Under the pieces are notes generated by a model, which saw only the letters and a program-made list of their open reading frames with translations, made no database searches and had not been told where the DNA came from. Positions 15,541 to 21,972 of a stretch of DNA of 21,972 nt are shown one piece after another. The stretch is taken from positions 1 to 21,972 of the IMG/VR virus record IMGVR_UViG_3300032308_002415; one strand, written 5' to 3'. Position 1 is the first letter of the stretch. Every line of letters starts with the position of its first letter. Source of the DNA: a virus. The translations under genes and the position numbers were made by a program.

Positions 15541-16112
15541 GATTCATTATAAGGCAGTGCGTTAGCAAACGACCATAGATCATCAAAAACCATAGTTTTC
15601 TTTTTTAAATCTCTGTGTGCGTATCTATCTAATTCTTTTAAAGTATCTGCACCGTGTCCTGTTTTGACCAGTACAGGTGTAGCTCCTATTTTTTCTGCAG
15701 CTTTGAGATCGCTGATCTTATCTCCCACAAAGGCACCGCCTTTGAATTTAACACCTTGTTCTTCTTCTGCTCTGCGAAACATACCTATGTTAGGTTTAGC
15801 AAACATATCATCTTTTAAGTTAGTAGTACTGTAATATATTCCATCTATGCTAGGACAACCTGCCTGACCTAATAGTTCTAACATCCTATGATTTACAGAT
15901 TCTACATCTTGCTGGGTTAGTAATCCTTTGGAAATGCCTGCCTGATTAGTCAATATAACGATATTATATCCCTTAGCACGTATCTGTGCCACAGCTTCTA
16001 GGCTTCCTACTATAGGAACGAATCCGTCTGGATGTGAAATATATCCTCTATCTTCGTTGATAGTACCGTCTCGGTCTAATCCTATAGTAATGTTAAATCT
16101 AGCTTTAGACAT
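15537..16112 (-). CDS. gmhB: GmhB-like D-glycero-D-manno-heptose-1,7-bisphosphate 7-phosphatase (HAD family), zinc loop lost
   Basis: A 191-residue HAD-superfamily phosphatase of the GmhB/HisB-N group. It would remove the 7-phosphate from heptose 1,7-bisphosphate. GLDRDGTINEDRGYI (11-25) holds the nucleophile Asp13 and acid/base Asp15. VILTNQAGISKGLL (52-65) is motif II (Thr55), Lys106 sits in AKPNIGMF, and FVGDKISDLKAAEKIGATPVLVKTG (from 128) is motif IV, with Asp131. The Cys-x-His and Cys-x-Cys zinc ligands expected between IYY and KP in GmhB are absent: IYYSTTNLKDDMFAKP contains no Cys or His. The substrate call depends on similarity plus HldA/HldC/HldD-like genes elsewhere in the window. 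It overlaps the upstream gene by 8 nt and the carbamoyltransferase by 4 nt. Confidence 0.75.
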   Translation of the reverse strand: MSKARFNITIGLDRDGTINEDRGYISHPDGFVPIVGSLEAVAQIRAKGYNIVILTNQAGISKGLLTQQDVESVNHRMLELLGQAGCPSIDGIYYSTTNLKDDMFAKPNIGMFRRAEEEQGVKFKGGAFVGDKISDLKAAEKIGATPVLVKTGHGADTLKELDRYAHRDLKKKTMVFDDLWSFANALPYNES

Positions 16113-16722
16113 TTTTTAAATTTAAATTAAATGCGATAGTGATTCTTTCACTATCTGTGTATTGTTGATTAACGCGATGCCAAAGATATCTAGGAAAAAA
16201 CAGTGTCATTCCACTAGAAACTCTGCAGATCTTTTCTGATGTGTTGTAATCATTAAGATCACGCCTTGCCTTAAAGGGCCAGTTAGTATACATTATATTT
16301 GTGTTCATAAATGCTATAGCGGCATCATCGTGTTCTGCTTGTAGATAATATACACCGCTCCATATATCAGGACAATGATGGTGTATACCATGATAAGAAT
16401 TTTCTCTGTTTATACTAAACCAAGATTTTGCTAATTCTAATTCTCCTATTAGTCCAATTCTATTATGTAATTCTTGGGCTGACATTAAAACATGATCTTT
16501 GATCGGTTTAAGTTCTTCAAGATCGAAGATCTTATCTATAGTGTCAAAACTTGTATAGCTTCCTCTGGGATAGGAATCGTTATTCAGCGGTAATTTTTTT
16601 TCTATCTCGTAGAATAATTTTAATATTTCTTGTTTTTTATTTTCATCAATAAAAAAATCTTTCCTTGCTAGAGGAACTTTGAAAATATCAAATATTTCTA
16701 TGTTGTCTTGTTCGAAGTTCAT
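16105..16722 (-). CDS. Putative 2OG-Fe(II) oxygenase, TIGR02466-like
   Basis: A 205-residue protein. KSWFSINRENSYHGIHHHCPDIWSGVYYL (from 99) is the characteristic block of the TIGR02466/PF13759 group, whose members usually have His-x-His near Ser-Gly-Val-Tyr-Tyr. FFPRYLWHRVNQ (175-186) gives His182, and Arg193 in ERITIAFN is the likely 2OG carboxylate anchor. Candidate Fe ligands are therefore His114/His116 and His182. It belongs to a different oxygenase family from those at 7612 and 8870. The ATG lies 35 nt inside the end of the upstream halogenase gene and has no clear ribosome site; the domain begins near residue 10, so the start is reasonable. Many phage homologues of this family have no known substrate. 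Confidence 0.75.
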   Translation of the reverse strand: MNFEQDNIEIFDIFKVPLARKDFFIDENKKQEILKLFYEIEKKLPLNNDSYPRGSYTSFDTIDKIFDLEELKPIKDHVLMSAQELHNRIGLIGELELAKSWFSINRENSYHGIHHHCPDIWSGVYYLQAEHDDAAIAFMNTNIMYTNWPFKARRDLNDYNTSEKICRVSSGMTLFFPRYLWHRVNQQYTDSERITIAFNLNLKNV

Positions 16723-18181
16723 CGGTATTATCGGGTAAATTTGATATCTTAGCAGATGTTATATTACTCATATTATAGTACTCTTTACTTGCTAAGTCTA
16801 CTACTCTATGTAGTTCAAGTTCTTTTCTAGCTATTTCGGGAGTGAGTTTTCCCGTGCCTGCTAGGATGTAACTCCACAATGGCCATCCTGCTGCTCCTGG
16901 AATCCCTGGAAACATACTGCTGTTTGGAACCCTGTGTTGGCACACTCCTATGATCGCAGAAACATGATCAGTTAGGGTCTTTCCGGAACTTATATATTTC
17001 CAGAATTCGGAATCAGTTCTGCCTCCTTGATAATGTAAAACTAAAAAGTCTTTCAGCAAATCATACATGAAGTTGTGTTTTTCATTATACATATTCATGG
17101 TATTTGGATCGCAGGTTAATTCTTTATTCAGCGACAGACAAAATTTAGCAAAGCTTTCTAATTGGACTATAGTGGTATGGATAGACGTCGCTTCTAAAGG
17201 CTCGGCGAATGCTGAGGCTAGCCCAATAGCAAGACAATTTTTTTCCCAAAGAATTTCTGATCTTCCAGATTCAAATTTTATAAATTTTATAGGCTTAACA
17301 GCACGACCTAGACTCTTTTCAATCTCTTCATGGGCTTGATCATCTGAAATAAATTCACTAGAATATACATAACCGCAACCTTTGCGATTTAGAGTTGGTA
17401 TCTGCCACATCCAACCGGCCCTATGTGCCCAGGCTGTGGTCACAGGAGAAATAGTTTCATCGGCTTCATAGTCTAATAAGAAAGGCATCGCTCTATCAAC
17501 TGGCAAATTATTTTTATAACTATGCCATTTAACTCCTAGAGCTTTCATCAATATTCTAGAAAACCCCGTAGCGTCGATGAAAAAGTCTCCGGTGACGGTA
17601 GTATCTGTGCTTAAACCTAGAGACTTAATAAATCCCTGTTCATCTAAGTTCACTGTTTTCACTTCTGCGTCGATATGAGTAACTGATTCTCCGCAAACTT
17701 TCTTAAAATATTTTCCCACTTTATGAGCGTCGAAGTGATAGGCTGCCGGGCCATCTTTCATAGACAGCGTGTCTCTGTTCTGATCAATCATAAACCCGTT
17801 GTCTGAATTTAAATGCCAACCGGATTTATCAAAATTTGCTAACGTGTGTATGAACATAAAATCTAAAGGACTGTTACTAGTCCACGATCCGTCGATCGGT
17901 CCGTAATAGCTAGAACCGTCCCCAGTCCAGTTAACATGTTTGATTCCTAATTTCGGTGTAACATCACAAGAATTTACAAAATCCTGTTCGTCACAGTCAT
18001 ATTTTCCTGTGATATTTTGTATTACATTTGTCAGTGTGCCTGTGCTGCCTTCTCCTGCTCCTATGATTCCAATAGCAGAAGACTCTATCACTGTGAATTT
18101 ATGGGAGTCACCTTTGGTCTTAGATAAAATCAATGCTGCTAACCAGCCGGCTGTTCCGCCTCCTACTATTACTATATTCAT
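16688..18181 (-). CDS. Flavin-dependent (tryptophan) halogenase homologue, type B
   Basis: A 497-residue tryptophan-halogenase-family protein. IVGGGTAGW (5-13) binds FAD, GAGEGST is at 41-47, candidate catalytic Lys77 lies in TPKLGIKHVNW, the WxWxIP motif is intact (WMWQIP, 257-262), and CLAIGLASAFAEPLEATS contains the candidate catalytic Glu330. As in the 10059-11531 protein, the residue after this Glu is Ala rather than Ser, and the motif F-x2-P-x2-S-x-G becomes F-x2-P-x2-A-x-S. The two also share YVYS/YIYD and DQAHEE-(I/V)-E around 271-288. The C-terminal region has a Pro/Gly-rich segment. Overlaps the next halogenase by 4 nt (ATGA). The substrate and halide are unknown. Assigned to the family with confidence; true halogenation is less sure. 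Confidence 0.8.
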   Translation of the reverse strand: MNIVIVGGGTAGWLAALILSKTKGDSHKFTVIESSAIGIIGAGEGSTGTLTNVIQNITGKYDCDEQDFVNSCDVTPKLGIKHVNWTGDGSSYYGPIDGSWTSNSPLDFMFIHTLANFDKSGWHLNSDNGFMIDQNRDTLSMKDGPAAYHFDAHKVGKYFKKVCGESVTHIDAEVKTVNLDEQGFIKSLGLSTDTTVTGDFFIDATGFSRILMKALGVKWHSYKNNLPVDRAMPFLLDYEADETISPVTTAWAHRAGWMWQIPTLNRKGCGYVYSSEFISDDQAHEEIEKSLGRAVKPIKFIKFESGRSEILWEKNCLAIGLASAFAEPLEATSIHTTIVQLESFAKFCLSLNKELTCDPNTMNMYNEKHNFMYDLLKDFLVLHYQGGRTDSEFWKYISSGKTLTDHVSAIIGVCQHRVPNSSMFPGIPGAAGWPLWSYILAGTGKLTPEIARKELELHRVVDLASKEYYNMSNITSAKISNLPDNTDELRTRQHRNI

Positions 18182-19635
18182 TTCGTATTCACCGAGTTAA
18201 TTGAATCTAGCATATCTTGATGCGATATGCCCTTCGTTGATTTGATTTCTTGACTTTTTAAAAATAGTCCCATGGTTCTTTCCACTAGTAAAGGATTAAT
18301 AGTGATATCTTTTTTTAGAGGTACACCTAGCTGTATCAACCAAGCGAACCAACTGCCTGGACCAAATATTCTGTTATCTTTTAAATCAGGTTGACATAAT
18401 TCGTAGAGCATTTTATTTTCGTCTATGCAGATATCTTCGTAATACATCTGTATGTCAGATTTCTGATGAACAGATTTAACATGTTGCCAAAATGCTCCTT
18501 CTCTATCGGAGTGAGAATAATGCATGTTAACAAAATCTACAACGTCTTCGAAATGTCTTATCATCGTAGCATTATAGTGATCGATATCGTACTGGTCAAA
18601 AAAATCTAATCTTAATTTTTCAGCTAGCTTTTTAATACCTAATCGTATGAGAGAAATTCCTGTACTTTCCAGTGGTTCAACAAATCCTCCGCTGAGTCCT
18701 ACAGATACAACATTTGTTTCCCAGAAGTTTTTAATGTAATAGGGAGTCCAATCTATGATTCTGATTTTTTCTTTAGACAGTCTACCGTTGAGATGCTCAT
18801 AAAAATAGTCTTTGGCTGTTTCCGGATCAGTGATATTTCTATTAAAAACCAATCCGCAGCCCAGTCTATGTTGTACAGGTATCCTCCAGGTCCAACCGTG
18901 TTCTACAGCTGAACAGATAGCATAGGGACGTTTTTCTTCTGTTTCATTTTCGTAAGAAATTTGCCCAACTGCTGCTGTATTACAAAATAAACGATCTTCT
19001 AAATTTACCTTATCTTGTTGTTTTAGCAGACTAGAAAAGCCAGTGCAGTCTATGTATAGATCTGCTTCTATCTGTTGACCGTTGACTAGTGATAAAAATT
19101 CTACAGCATGTTGATTTCTCACTACTTCTTTTACTTCCGATCTGATTACGTTGACCAATCCTTCTAGTTTTGATTGTAGGTAAACAACTAATTTTCCACA
19201 GTCAACATGATACGCATATAAATCTAAATTGTAGGGATCAATTAAATTATCTTGACTTGATTTAAAAAACGGTAAAGCATGATCTAGAAAATTAGTTTCC
19301 GGATACGCTGACCAAACATCGAATTGACTTAATTTTACAGCATCGTGCTGTGTGTTAGTTAAAAAAGGATGCCAGAATAAATTACCTTCTTTACCCCAGT
19401 TGGGAAAAAGTATACCAGATTTAAAAGTAGCAGAAACTGCAGGAATCCATTCATGTTTTTGAAATCCGCAACCTGCCATGAAGTCTGAAAAATCTAAAAG
19501 AGTAGCTTCACCTACCCCGATAGGTGTACCTTGTTCTTTATCTATTACAGTTATATCAAAACTGGGAAGATTATTTCTAAAGAACGCTGCGGTCATCCAT
19601 CCTGCTGTGCCACCGCCTACAATAACTACCTTCAT
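18178..19635 (-). CDS. Flavin-dependent (tryptophan) halogenase, type A, tandem copy
   Basis: A 485-residue member with all classical signatures: IVGGGTAGWM (5-14), PIGVGEAT (38-45), catalytic Lys72 in TFKSGILFPNW, GWTWRIP (Trp248, Trp250), and SVGLSGGFVEPLESTG with Glu323-Ser324-Thr325-Gly326, as in PrnA and RebH where Thr and Gly bind chloride. Length is below the 530-540 of bacterial tryptophan halogenases, lost mostly from the C-terminal part. It shares long identical stretches with the adjacent 19632-21086 protein (for example AYHVDCGKLV, LVFNRNITD, ETAKDYF, IDWTPYY), so they arose by tandem duplication. Overlaps both neighbours by 4 nt. Reduced FAD must come from a host reductase or one outside the window. 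Confidence 0.85.
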   Translation of the reverse strand: MKVVIVGGGTAGWMTAAFFRNNLPSFDITVIDKEQGTPIGVGEATLLDFSDFMAGCGFQKHEWIPAVSATFKSGILFPNWGKEGNLFWHPFLTNTQHDAVKLSQFDVWSAYPETNFLDHALPFFKSSQDNLIDPYNLDLYAYHVDCGKLVVYLQSKLEGLVNVIRSEVKEVVRNQHAVEFLSLVNGQQIEADLYIDCTGFSSLLKQQDKVNLEDRLFCNTAAVGQISYENETEEKRPYAICSAVEHGWTWRIPVQHRLGCGLVFNRNITDPETAKDYFYEHLNGRLSKEKIRIIDWTPYYIKNFWETNVVSVGLSGGFVEPLESTGISLIRLGIKKLAEKLRLDFFDQYDIDHYNATMIRHFEDVVDFVNMHYSHSDREGAFWQHVKSVHQKSDIQMYYEDICIDENKMLYELCQPDLKDNRIFGPGSWFAWLIQLGVPLKKDITINPLLVERTMGLFLKSQEIKSTKGISHQDMLDSINSVNTK

Positions 19636-21086
19636 CTATCCGCCTTGGTTAAGATTCCCAGGGAATCAATGTGAGGCACTGATCTCTTTTCTCTAATTTT
19701 TTCATTATGTAGGAAGCTGTTCATAGCAAGACTCTGATAGTATTCGGGCATATCTAAACGTTTTTTAACAGGATAACCTAGTTGAATTAACCACAGCAAC
19801 CAGTTGGCATGATTAAACATTTTAGAATCACCAATTAAGTCTGGTAGATATTTGAATGATTTAGTCTCGTCAGCTAAGAAATTTTCATACCACTGTTGTG
19901 TCTTTGATTTTTGATAATTTGTTTTCACATATTGCCAAAATGGCTCAATACGTTCAGTGTCAGCGTAGTGCATGTTTATAAAATCTACAGTGTCCTCGTA
20001 CATTTTGACCATCTGACTATTGTACAACTCTACGTCATATTCGTTCCATAGTCCCAGAGAAATCTTGTCACTGAGTCTCCTGATCCCTGCTCTCATAAAA
20101 GCCAAGCCAGTACTCTCTAAGGGTTCGATGAATCCGCTGCTTAATCCTATAGAAATAACGTTACCTTCCCAACAATTTTTAGTGTAGTAAGGAGTCCAGT
20201 CTATCACTTTAAGTTTATCTTTGCTAACTCTGTTATCCCAGTGCGTGACAAAATAGTCTTTGGCTGTTTCTATGTCTGTGATATTTCTATTAAAAACCAG
20301 TCCTGATCCAAATCTTCCCTTTACAGGAATCTTCCAAATCCAGCCGTGATCAACTGCTTCTGAAATAACGTAAGGTCTAAATTCTTTTTCCTCATCCTGA
20401 TAGGGCACATGGCCTGCGACTGCTGTATTACAAAATAATCTATTTTCTAAATTTACTTTCTCTGGAGTTTTTAAAAGATTAGACCAACCAGTGCAGTCTA
20501 TGAAAAGATCTGACGTATGTTCGACACCGTTTTCCAACATCAGACTTGCTATATTCTTTCCTTCTTTTTTAACTTCAATAACAGAAGAGCGAATAATCTC
20601 GATAAAAGGATGGATTTTAGATTCTATAAATTTGACTAATTTTCCACAGTCCACGTGATATGCGTAATTCTCTTTTTTGATAATATCTACTTTGTTCTTT
20701 TTGCTAACTTCTAACATAGGTAAGCCGTGTGTAGCAAAAGGCAAAGATTGATCCTGCGCCCAGATATCCCATTGACTGGTGTATCCTAGATCTAAGTGGA
20801 CCATGTGTATGAAAAACGGATGCCAAACTGAATTTTCTTTATTCTTCCAGCCTGGAAATAGTATACCTGATTTATAAGATCCGTCAACGGTGGCCAGCAG
20901 TTCATCAAAATCAAATCCACAATCACGCATGAACGGTTCAAAATCTAAGACTGTAGCTTCTCCCACACCGACCGGAGTTCCTATAACTTTATCTATTAAG
21001 ACTACTTTAAAGTCAGGATGTCTTCTTGATAAAAATGCTGCGGCCATCCAACCTGCTGTGCCGCCTCCAACTATGGTGATTTTCAT
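19632..21086 (-). CDS. Flavin-dependent (tryptophan) halogenase, type A, tandem copy
   Basis: A 484-residue paralogue of the neighbouring downstream halogenase. It has IVGGGTAGWM (5-14), PVGVGEAT (38-45), candidate catalytic Lys72 in SYKSGILFPGW, GWIWKIP (Trp249, Trp251), and SIGLSSGFIEPLESTG with Glu324-Ser325-Thr326-Gly327. The halide and lysine sites are thus complete. The stretch between residues 80 and 135, which in this family lines part of the substrate site, differs much more between the two copies than the flavin parts do, suggesting different substrates. The start is 1 nt after the stop of the DUF6445-like gene, and its stop overlaps the next start (ATGA). Pairing with a DUF6445-like gene is also seen next to halogenase homologues in some bacteria, from memory. 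Confidence 0.85.
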   Translation of the reverse strand: MKITIVGGGTAGWMAAAFLSRRHPDFKVVLIDKVIGTPVGVGEATVLDFEPFMRDCGFDFDELLATVDGSYKSGILFPGWKNKENSVWHPFFIHMVHLDLGYTSQWDIWAQDQSLPFATHGLPMLEVSKKNKVDIIKKENYAYHVDCGKLVKFIESKIHPFIEIIRSSVIEVKKEGKNIASLMLENGVEHTSDLFIDCTGWSNLLKTPEKVNLENRLFCNTAVAGHVPYQDEEKEFRPYVISEAVDHGWIWKIPVKGRFGSGLVFNRNITDIETAKDYFVTHWDNRVSKDKLKVIDWTPYYTKNCWEGNVISIGLSSGFIEPLESTGLAFMRAGIRRLSDKISLGLWNEYDVELYNSQMVKMYEDTVDFINMHYADTERIEPFWQYVKTNYQKSKTQQWYENFLADETKSFKYLPDLIGDSKMFNHANWLLWLIQLGYPVKKRLDMPEYYQSLAMNSFLHNEKIREKRSVPHIDSLGILTKADR

Positions 21087-21087
21087 G

Positions 21088-21795
21088 TTATATAAAGAAT
21101 ACTTGATTAATTCTATAATTATCGCCGGTATACATTCCTGGCTTAATATACGCAGTATGATAAACAGCCTGAGGATAGAGGACCATTCTATTAAATTTCA
21201 TCTCTGCGAGATACTCTAACTGCCAACCTCCTACGCTATCTACTATAAAGTGGTCAGGCTTTATGGTTTTTTCTGCGTCCATCCATTCAGAAAAACCTTT
21301 CATTAGACCGTTAAACGAATAAAAACCAGTACCGCCTTTACATTCTTCCGGAGTGTTCAAATAGATCAGTGCCGCATAAACATCTTCATAAGGGAAATCT
21401 ACGTGGGGTGAACAAGCGGGAAGATTTTCCGAAGTCATTACATTAACAATAAATGTAGCATCTCTGAAAGATTCATAAACAGCGTTTGGTCTCATGCATC
21501 TATATGTTTCTGGCAAATATGTTTTATAGATATGATCAAATGTAGGTGCCAGACCATCCATGATATAAAAAGCGTTGATTCGTCCGCTGTGATGATCGGC
21601 AGGTAAATTTGTTAGTATTCTTTTGTTAGTTGTAGGAGGAATCATTATAGCTAGATTCCTCACTAAATCTGGGTTTTTGTAAAAATTATCAACAATCAAT
21701 AATTTATGCTTTTCAGCACCCATCTCGATCACCTGCACTTCGAAATTTTCGTTTACAGCAAAAGTTTCTTGTTCGTTGATAAATGTTTTAAGCAT
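21088..21795 (-). CDS. DUF6445-like protein with 2OG-Fe(II) oxygenase fold pattern
   Basis: A 235-residue protein. SPHVDFPYEDVYAALIYLN (from 129) contains His131-x-Asp133, followed by GGTGFYSFNG (154-163). RMVLYPQAVYHTAY then gives His213, and the protein ends YRINQVFFI with Arg228. This His-x-Asp...His...Arg order and spacing is that of cupin-fold Fe(II)/2OG oxygenases. The overall sequence resembles the DUF6445 family, which I recall near tryptophan-halogenase homologues in proteobacteria; no function is established that I can cite. No signal peptide. The gene overlaps the end of the upstream carbamoyltransferase by 8 nt and lies 1 nt before the halogenase, so the three are probably co-translated. 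Confidence 0.65.
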   Translation of the reverse strand: MLKTFINEQETFAVNENFEVQVIEMGAEKHKLLIVDNFYKNPDLVRNLAIMIPPTTNKRILTNLPADHHSGRINAFYIMDGLAPTFDHIYKTYLPETYRCMRPNAVYESFRDATFIVNVMTSENLPACSPHVDFPYEDVYAALIYLNTPEECKGGTGFYSFNGLMKGFSEWMDAEKTIKPDHFIVDSVGGWQLEYLAEMKFNRMVLYPQAVYHTAYIKPGMYTGDNYRINQVFFI

Positions 21796-21972
21796 CGTTT
21801 TTAACCTCTACTAGAAATCCATACTCGGGAAGATATAGATATTCCATTAGGCTGTTGGCTAAAGTTCTAACAGCATCATCTAAGGTTTCCACTAGAGGTT
21901 CTCCGCCGAGATTAAACGACGTGTTAAACAATATAGGCATGCCAGATTCTTTATGGAACTCGCTGATTAAAT
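21788..21972 (-). CDS. Carbamoyltransferase, NodU/CmcH family, C-terminal 60 residues only (runs off right edge)
   Basis: An open frame enters from the right edge and stops at TAA 21788-21790. The visible 60 residues contain PILFNTSFNLGGEPLVET followed by LDDAVRTL, which align with LLNTSFNLAGEPLVET and VEDAVKTF near the end of the complete carbamoyltransferase at 13900-15540. This is the most conserved block of the family's C-terminal domain. The tail (YLYLPEYGFLVEVKNDA) is diverged. Whether the rest of the gene is intact lies outside the window. Its last 8 nt overlap the start of the DUF6445-like gene. Confidence 0.8.
   Translation of the reverse strand, partial: LISEFHKESGMPILFNTSFNLGGEPLVETLDDAVRTLANSLMEYLYLPEYGFLVEVKNDA

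Noticed and set aside
1-21972. tRNA genes, CRISPR arrays, insertion sequences or attachment sites
   Set aside because: No cloverleaf-like sequence, regular spaced repeat, transposase or integrase was seen on either strand.

Overview
The window looks like part of the genome of a T4-like marine phage (tailed, contractile-tail type, in the manner of cyanophages or SAR11-type phages). The evidence is AT-rich DNA with almost no intergenic space, fibre-like structural proteins with phage repeat modules, octamers matching the T4-type late promoter (TATAAATA and GATAAATA), many ATGA start-stop overlaps, and a dense set of small tailoring enzymes. The host cannot be identified from the sequence. No tRNA, rRNA, CRISPR array, insertion sequence or integrase was seen.

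Region 1 (1-5573, minus strand) holds three virion structural genes in a row. They are a large protein that runs off the left edge (at least 1109 residues, with three Cys-(Glu/Gln)-Arg-Asp modules), a 368-residue fibre protein, and a 371-residue fibre protein with poly-glycine hinges and a C-terminal domain that carries a complete set of candidate blue-copper ligands. A late promoter-like box lies just upstream of the 371-residue gene.

Region 2 (5616-8771, minus strand) is a compact operon behind a consensus late-promoter octamer. In order of transcription it encodes a 58-residue putative zinc-finger protein, a cupin, a 2-oxoglutarate/Fe(II) oxygenase-like protein, a heptose-1-phosphate adenylyltransferase (HldC-like), a shortened heptose kinase (HldA-like) and an ADP-heptose 6-epimerase (HldD-like). 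With the GmhB-like phosphatase at 15537-16112, the phage encodes every step of ADP-L-glycero-D-manno-heptose synthesis except the first isomerase (GmhA), which is not in the window.

Region 3 (8870-12451, plus strand) is a divergent operon of a second oxygenase of the same family, two SGNH-hydrolase-like proteins and a flavin-dependent halogenase homologue. It meets the next block tail to tail with a 20-base overlap.

Region 4 (12432-21972, minus strand, continuing off the right edge) is a block of ten genes with no gap longer than 1 nt. In order of transcription they are the end of a NodU/CmcH-type carbamoyltransferase, a DUF6445-like oxygenase-fold protein, three consecutive flavin-dependent halogenase homologues, a TIGR02466-like 2OG-Fe(II) oxygenase, the GmhB-like phosphatase, a complete carbamoyltransferase, an FkbM methyltransferase and an SGNH-like protein.

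Taken together the accessory genes look like a viral tailoring cluster: a nucleotide-heptose supply route plus carbamoylation, methylation, hydroxylation, acyl-type chemistry and possibly halogenation. The most likely target is a glycan or protein of the virion or host surface, but this is inference. The four halogenase homologues fall into two sequence types that differ at the halide-site motif.
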